A stretch of DNA of 64,000 nucleotides, taken from assembly GCF_000372745.1 (NCBI RefSeq), contig NZ_KB889708.1:124001-188000 (forward strand), read 5' to 3'. Source of the DNA: Embleya scabrispora DSM 41855. GTDB lineage: Bacteria > Actinomycetota > Actinomycetes > Streptomycetales > Streptomycetaceae. The position numbers were made by a program, and so were the translations under genes. The notes beneath the pieces were generated by a model. It worked only from the letters and a program-made list of their open reading frames with translations. It was not told the DNA's origin and did not search any database. This document shows, one piece after another, positions 61,060 to 64,000 of this stretch (position 1 is its first letter; the number at the start of each line of letters is the position of its first letter).

Positions 61060-61601
61060 AGCGGCCACGGAACCGCAGAAGCCGCGCTCTCCGCGTCTGT
61101 TCTCCGTTCGACGCCGATGCGCTGACCCGTGCCCTGGCCGAGCTGGTCGCTGCCGCCGAGCCCTTCGCGGACCCCGCCCAGGCGGTCCCGCACCCGGCGC
61201 CGCGCCCGTGAACGAGCGTTTCCGGGGTCTGAACCCGCGACATCCTGCACACGGTGCGCCGGTCCGGCGCACTCGGCCTCGTCGTCCAGCTCAGCCGCGT
61301 CGACTTGGAGGACGACCCCGAGATCACCGAGGCGTCGGAAGCCGACCTGGCCCGCCGAACGGCAACCGACACCACCCCAACACCTGAAGATCACTCGTCG
61401 GCACCGGCCGCGCCTGGGCCGGGACGCGCCAACACAACCTTGTCACCGCGGCCCGCCACGCCCTGGGCCACAACCCGGGCCCGGCCCCGACATCTCGCCG
61501 GACGCCACCCGACGGCACTCCATCGACACCTTCACCGGACCGGCCGACAACACCTTCAACGTCGCGTAGTCGTCACACATATCAGCACTCACCTGCGAAG
61601 G
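61060..61601. other. Decayed DNA between lipoprotein gene and transposase remnant
   Basis: Short coding-like pieces occur (ILHTVRRSGALGLVVQLSRV at about 61240-61300), but there is no frame with a start, stop and recognisable family. It is part of the IS-rich decayed zone that continues to 61838. Confidence 0.3.
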
Positions 61602-61838
61602 CACATTGGTCCGCCTGCGGGTGGACCGCGCCAGGATCCGCACGCCGCAGGCGGCCGACCGCTGGACGCGGCTCCGGGTCGCATGCCACACCCATCTGCG
61701 GCTCGCCCGCTCGCTCGCTGCGGATCCGCGTCGCCCCTGGGAGCAACCCGTGCACCGGCACGGCCGACCCCCGCCCGGGTCCGCCGTGGGTTCAGGCACA
61801 TTGGGCACACCGACACGACGGCACAGTCCCGACCGGTG
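61602..61838 (+). pseudogene. Transposase C-terminal remnant
   Basis: VRLRVDRARIRTPQAADRWT, then RLRVACHTHLRLARSLAAD and RRPWEQP match the C-terminal RTPEAADRWTWLVIAAHTQL-type segment of a transposase family abundant in streptomycetes. After a shift, RPTPARVRRGFRHIGHTDTT continues the homology. The catalytic N-terminal domains are absent. Confidence 0.6.
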
Positions 61839-61936
61839 ACCACCCGGCAGGGCCGACAGGACTTCGCCGCCACACCGCCCCCGAGACCTCCCGAGACCGG
61901 CGCACCGCCGCGCGGTCGGGAAGAACGCCTGGGCCA

Positions 61937-62504
61937 TCACTCCGCGTTCATGACCGTCCGTACCCCGGCCATCGACACCTTGGCCACGAACGTGCGCACG
62001 CTGATGATCCTGGCGTGCCACCAACAGAGCACCGCCCGCCCGGCGTTGATCGCCGGCTTCTGGGCGCCGACGATCAGGATCACGCGGGCGGCGCCGCCGG
62101 AGTAGGCGGGTACTTGGCTGCCGCTGCCCGAGGCGATCACGAGGGAGCCGGTTTCGGTGAGCGCGGCGACGCTGCCGACGACGACGTCGGGACTGGCGAG
62201 AAGCTGCCGGATCTCATCGGCCTGGGTGGCGCGGTCCATCCCGAGAACGCGTGGCTTGACGGCTCGGTACCGGCCGTTGGAGTTGATGTCGGCGTCGATG
62301 CCCGACAAGCGGAGGCTTTCGCCGGCCGAGGTGAACACGCTCGCATCCTCGGGGATCAGGTCGGGGATGCGCGTACGCGCGGCGGCGACGTCGTCGAGGA
62401 TCTCGACGGCGAACCCGTTCGCAGTCAGCGCGGTGGCCGTCCGCTCCAGGCGGTCCGACGGATGCCGGATCGGTGAACGGGGTGGTCGAAGGTCGGGTGG
62501 TCAT
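61937..62504 (-). pseudogene. LUD-domain (LutC/YkgG-like) protein, N-terminal frameshift and altered C-terminus
   Basis: ATG at 62504 opens MTTRPSTTPFTDP. A shift is then needed to reach DRLERTATALTANGFAVEIL, then EDASVFTSAGESLRLSGIDA, VKPRVLGMDRATQADEIRQL and VVGSVAALTETGSLVIASGS, the LUD-domain order. After VGAQK the C-terminus diverges into PAINAGRAVLCWWHARIISV, which is not LUD-like. The frameshift and chimeric end make it a probable pseudogene. It begins 2 nt after the SnoaL-like stop. Confidence 0.55.
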
Positions 62505-62506
62505 GG

Positions 62507-62962
62507 TCAGTGCTGTCCTTCCGCCGAGTGGGGGGCCGAGCCGGTCAGTGGGGTGGTGTCGAGGTACCTGACCTCGTAGACGCGCTCGCTGAACTTCCAG
62601 CCGTCCGGAGTGCGCTGGTAACGGTCGTGGTAGATCGCGTAGTTCAGGCCCTGGCGGCCGTCGAGCGCGCGGGCGACTTCGTGCATGTAGGCACGGCCGG
62701 TCGCGGTGCCGCCGTCCAGGTGGACCGTGCCCGGGTGCGTGTTCTGTACGAAGAAGTCCCACTGGGCCTGCAGTTGCTCGCGGCCGGTGCGGATCTCGTC
62801 CCGACCGACCAACTCGACGGGGATATTGGGCATGCGCAGCGCGCCGTCCGGCGTGAACAGCGATGCCAGGCGGGCGCAGTCGCGCATCATCACCGCGTCG
62901 GTGAACTCGGCACGCAGCGCGTCGATTTCCACACGATCTGCGATGGCCTGCAAGTCGGTCAC
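62507..62962 (-). CDS. SnoaL-like/NTF2-fold protein
   Basis: The 151-residue protein has the NTF2-like cone fold pattern. A start helix (LQAIADRVEIDALRAEFTDA, then VMMRDCARLASLFTPDGALR) and the C-terminal strands (YAIYHDRYQRTPDGWKFSER, then VYEVRYLDTTPL) match SnoaL-4 type polyketide cyclase or dehydratase-like proteins. The GTG start at 62962 lies on the far side of a perfect 30-bp inverted repeat from the decayed SigJ gene. It is immediately upstream of the LUD gene. The substrate is unknown. Confidence 0.82.
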   Translation of the reverse strand: MTDLQAIADRVEIDALRAEFTDAVMMRDCARLASLFTPDGALRMPNIPVELVGRDEIRTGREQLQAQWDFFVQNTHPGTVHLDGGTATGRAYMHEVARALDGRQGLNYAIYHDRYQRTPDGWKFSERVYEVRYLDTTPLTGSAPHSAEGQH

Positions 62963-63001
62963 TGGTCTCTCCTCGTCGGGTCACCGTGGGTGTCTCAGCT
63001 G

Positions 63002-63072
63002 TTCGACAAGACAGCACCGCGAAATGTGAGGCGAACCGATAACCTCACATTTCGCGGTGCTGTCTTGTCGAA
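63002..63072. repeat. Perfect 30-bp inverted repeat (71-nt stem-loop)
   Basis: Two 30-nt arms (63002-63031 and 63043-63072) are exact reverse complements around an 11-nt loop. The inner arm edges read TGTGAGG/CCTCACA and the outer edges TTCGAC/GTCGAA, with further imperfect pairing outside. It lies between the divergent starts of the SnoaL-like gene and the SigJ remnant. It could be a miniature element, an unusual double operator or a remnant of a larger IS. Confidence 0.9.
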
Positions 63073-63110
63073 ACAGATGGAGGACCGCCGCGATCGAGGA
63101 GCCGAGCACC

Positions 63111-63510
63111 ATGACCACCCCCGCCGAGCCAGGCCACGACCGACACGAGCCGAGCCTGAGCGCGGTCACGAACGAGCGGCGCCGGCTGATCAGCCTCGCC
63201 TACCGGATGCCGGGCTCCAGGGCCGACGCGGAGGACGTGGTTCAGGAGACCTACGCCCGCTGGTATGCCATGTCCCGGCGGGAGTAGGAGGCCATCGAAG
63301 CCCCCGGCGCCTGGCTGACGACCGTCGCCAGCCGTAACGATGCCCTGCTCGGCCTGCTCGATCCCGACGCGGTCGTGACCGGCGACGGCGGCGGGCCGGC
63401 CAACGCCAAGCTGCACCCCATCGAAGGCGGCGAGCGGATCGCCCGCTACCTGGTCGAGCTCGCCGGCCTGGCACGCGGCGATTTGGCATTCAACCACCGG
63501 CATCCCTCCG
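63111..63510 (+). pseudogene. sigJ: SigJ-type (ECF41) sigma factor remnant
   Basis: ATG at 63111 starts a frame with the sigma region 2 signature (NERRRLISLAYRMPGSRADA, then EDVVQETYARWYAMSRR) that meets an in-frame TAG at 63285. The same frame then continues EAPGAWLTTVASRN and jumps to DALLGLLDPDAVVTGDGGGP and LHPIEGGERIARYLVEL, the SnoaL-like C-terminal part of ECF41 sigma factors. Region 4 and the middle are deleted. It is decayed, and no target oxidoreductase pair follows it. Confidence 0.72.
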
Positions 63511-63781
63511 TGAGCCCCCACCGCGCACGCGCGCGACGGACACCACGTACACGTGTTACTCCCGCCACCCAACGACGTCCTGGCGGCGTGGGATGAAAAC
63601 CGCCGGCTGAGCGTGCTCGCAGCCGAAAACTCGGCCACGCCCGGTGGTCAGGTCGCCCTGGCCCGAGTTCCACCACAAACCGGACGCGGGCGTCACCGCC
63701 CACCTCTTCAACCGCGTGCTCGGACAGCTCCACCACTGCCTCCGGCAACACGAACTGTTCGACGTTCCCAACAGCCGTGGG
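63511..63781. other. Degenerate DNA with a possible transposase scrap
   Basis: A plus-strand piece at about 63663-63770 (EFHHKPDAGVTAHLFNRVLG, then LHHCLRQHELF) resembles the C-terminus of IS4/IS1634-type transposases, but it is too short to be certain. Nothing else is supportable. Confidence 0.3.
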
Positions 63782-64000
63782 TCACGTCGTTTCGAGGCCG
63801 GCGGCGCGGTCGCGGTCGGCTTCGGCACTGGCGCGTTGCTCGGCGGTGAGGCGGGTGCCCAGGTGTCCGTTCTCGACGAGTGTGGCGAGGGTGTCCATGA
63901 CGACGCGGGCGCCGAGCTGCGAGGTGGTGTCGGCGACGTCGTACGGCGGGGCGATCTCGACGAGGTCCATGCCGATCAGTCCTTCCTGCGCCACCGTTCG
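63782..64000 (-). CDS. Agmatinase/ureohydrolase-family protein, C-terminal part (runs off right edge)
   Basis: The minus-strand frame enters from beyond the window and ends at 63782. It reads LIGMDLVEIAPPYDVADTTS, then QLGARVVMDTLATLV, which is the C-terminal manganese-binding and helix region of the arginase/agmatinase family (the MDLVEIAPPYD pattern is diagnostic). An extra charged tail (AEQRASAEADRDRAAGLETT) follows. The N-terminal active-site motifs are outside the window, so the substrate (agmatine, guanidinobutyrate or other) cannot be chosen. Confidence 0.8.
   Translation of the reverse strand, partial: RTVAQEGLIGMDLVEIAPPYDVADTTSQLGARVVMDTLATLVENGHLGTRLTAEQRASAEADRDRAAGLETT

Noticed and set aside
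1-64000. tRNA, rRNA, prophage or CRISPR elements
   Set aside because: No cloverleaf, rRNA signature, phage structural genes or CRISPR repeats were recognised. A dedicated scan would be needed to exclude a degenerate tRNA or attachment site.

Overview
The window is 64 kb of very GC-rich DNA. Its strong third-position GC bias, GTG/TTG starts and gene families (sporulation-type anti-sigma kinase, SigJ, actinobacterial IHF, LanKC, IS1380/IS481/IS110 remnants) point to a mycelial actinomycete of the Streptomycetaceae type. The genus cannot be fixed from the sequence alone. No tRNA, rRNA, CRISPR array or replication origin was seen. The many decayed genes and IS fragments suggest an accessory chromosomal arm rather than a core region.

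Layout. 0-3.4 kb: edge-truncated metallo-beta-lactamase-fold hydrolase, divergent XRE-cupin regulator, a decayed peptide/PIMT-type methyltransferase pair and a small HTH protein. 3.4-14.6 kb: a complete bacterial microcompartment (BMC) locus of the Rhodococcus/Mycobacterium (RMM) type. Nine minus-strand genes run aminotransferase-fold phospho-lyase, CoA-acylating aldehyde dehydrogenase, BMC-T, cargo-like protein, BMC-P, BMC-H, BMC-T, APH-like kinase and SDR. An amino-acid/amine permease lies divergent to them, followed by a GntR regulator and an enoyl-CoA hydratase. The likely route, by analogy with the mycobacterial RMM, is aminoacetone/1-amino-2-propanol to the phosphorylated amino alcohol, then propionaldehyde inside the shell, then propionyl-CoA. 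14.6-19.2 kb: anti-sigma-type ATPase, IS1380 remnant, 3-hydroxyacyl-CoA dehydrogenase and acyl-CoA dehydrogenase with a divergent TetR and repeated operators.

19.2-26.5 kb: fragments, a Nudix hydrolase, an intact 35-residue peptide plus PIMT-like methyltransferase (an imiditide-like RiPP candidate), a two-gene radical SAM/PLP enzyme cassette of unknown product and a secreted protein. 26.5-31.9 kb: low-GC and degenerate DNA with an IHF pseudogene, an IS481-like element and a cysteine hydrolase. 31.9-41.7 kb: TetR/SDR divergent pair, quinone-reductase-like oxidoreductase, LanKC remnant, orphan solute-binding lipoprotein, membrane protein, PhoD and histidine kinase remnants, and an ArsR-type regulator/MFS exporter pair.

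41.7-54.4 kb: IS110 remnants, alpha/beta hydrolase, a large secreted DUF11-like protein, HTH/SDR divergent pair, an intact IS110 element sitting at the start of a tautomerase gene, NAD-binding protein, IMPase-like protein with LysR, and an unknown 235-residue protein with TetR. 54.4-64 kb: AKR remnant, two small stress/resistance-type proteins, LysR/M20 peptidase pair, membrane protein, lipoprotein, transposase and LUD remnants, SnoaL-like protein, a perfect 30-bp inverted repeat, a decayed SigJ gene and an edge-truncated agmatinase-family gene.

The main candidates for something new are the peptide/PIMT pair (with a decayed second copy 20 kb away), the radical SAM/PLP cassette, and the BMC locus with two proteins bearing encapsulation-like helices and a promoter/operator that can be read directly. 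Promoter and operator assignments are inferred from sequence symmetry only.
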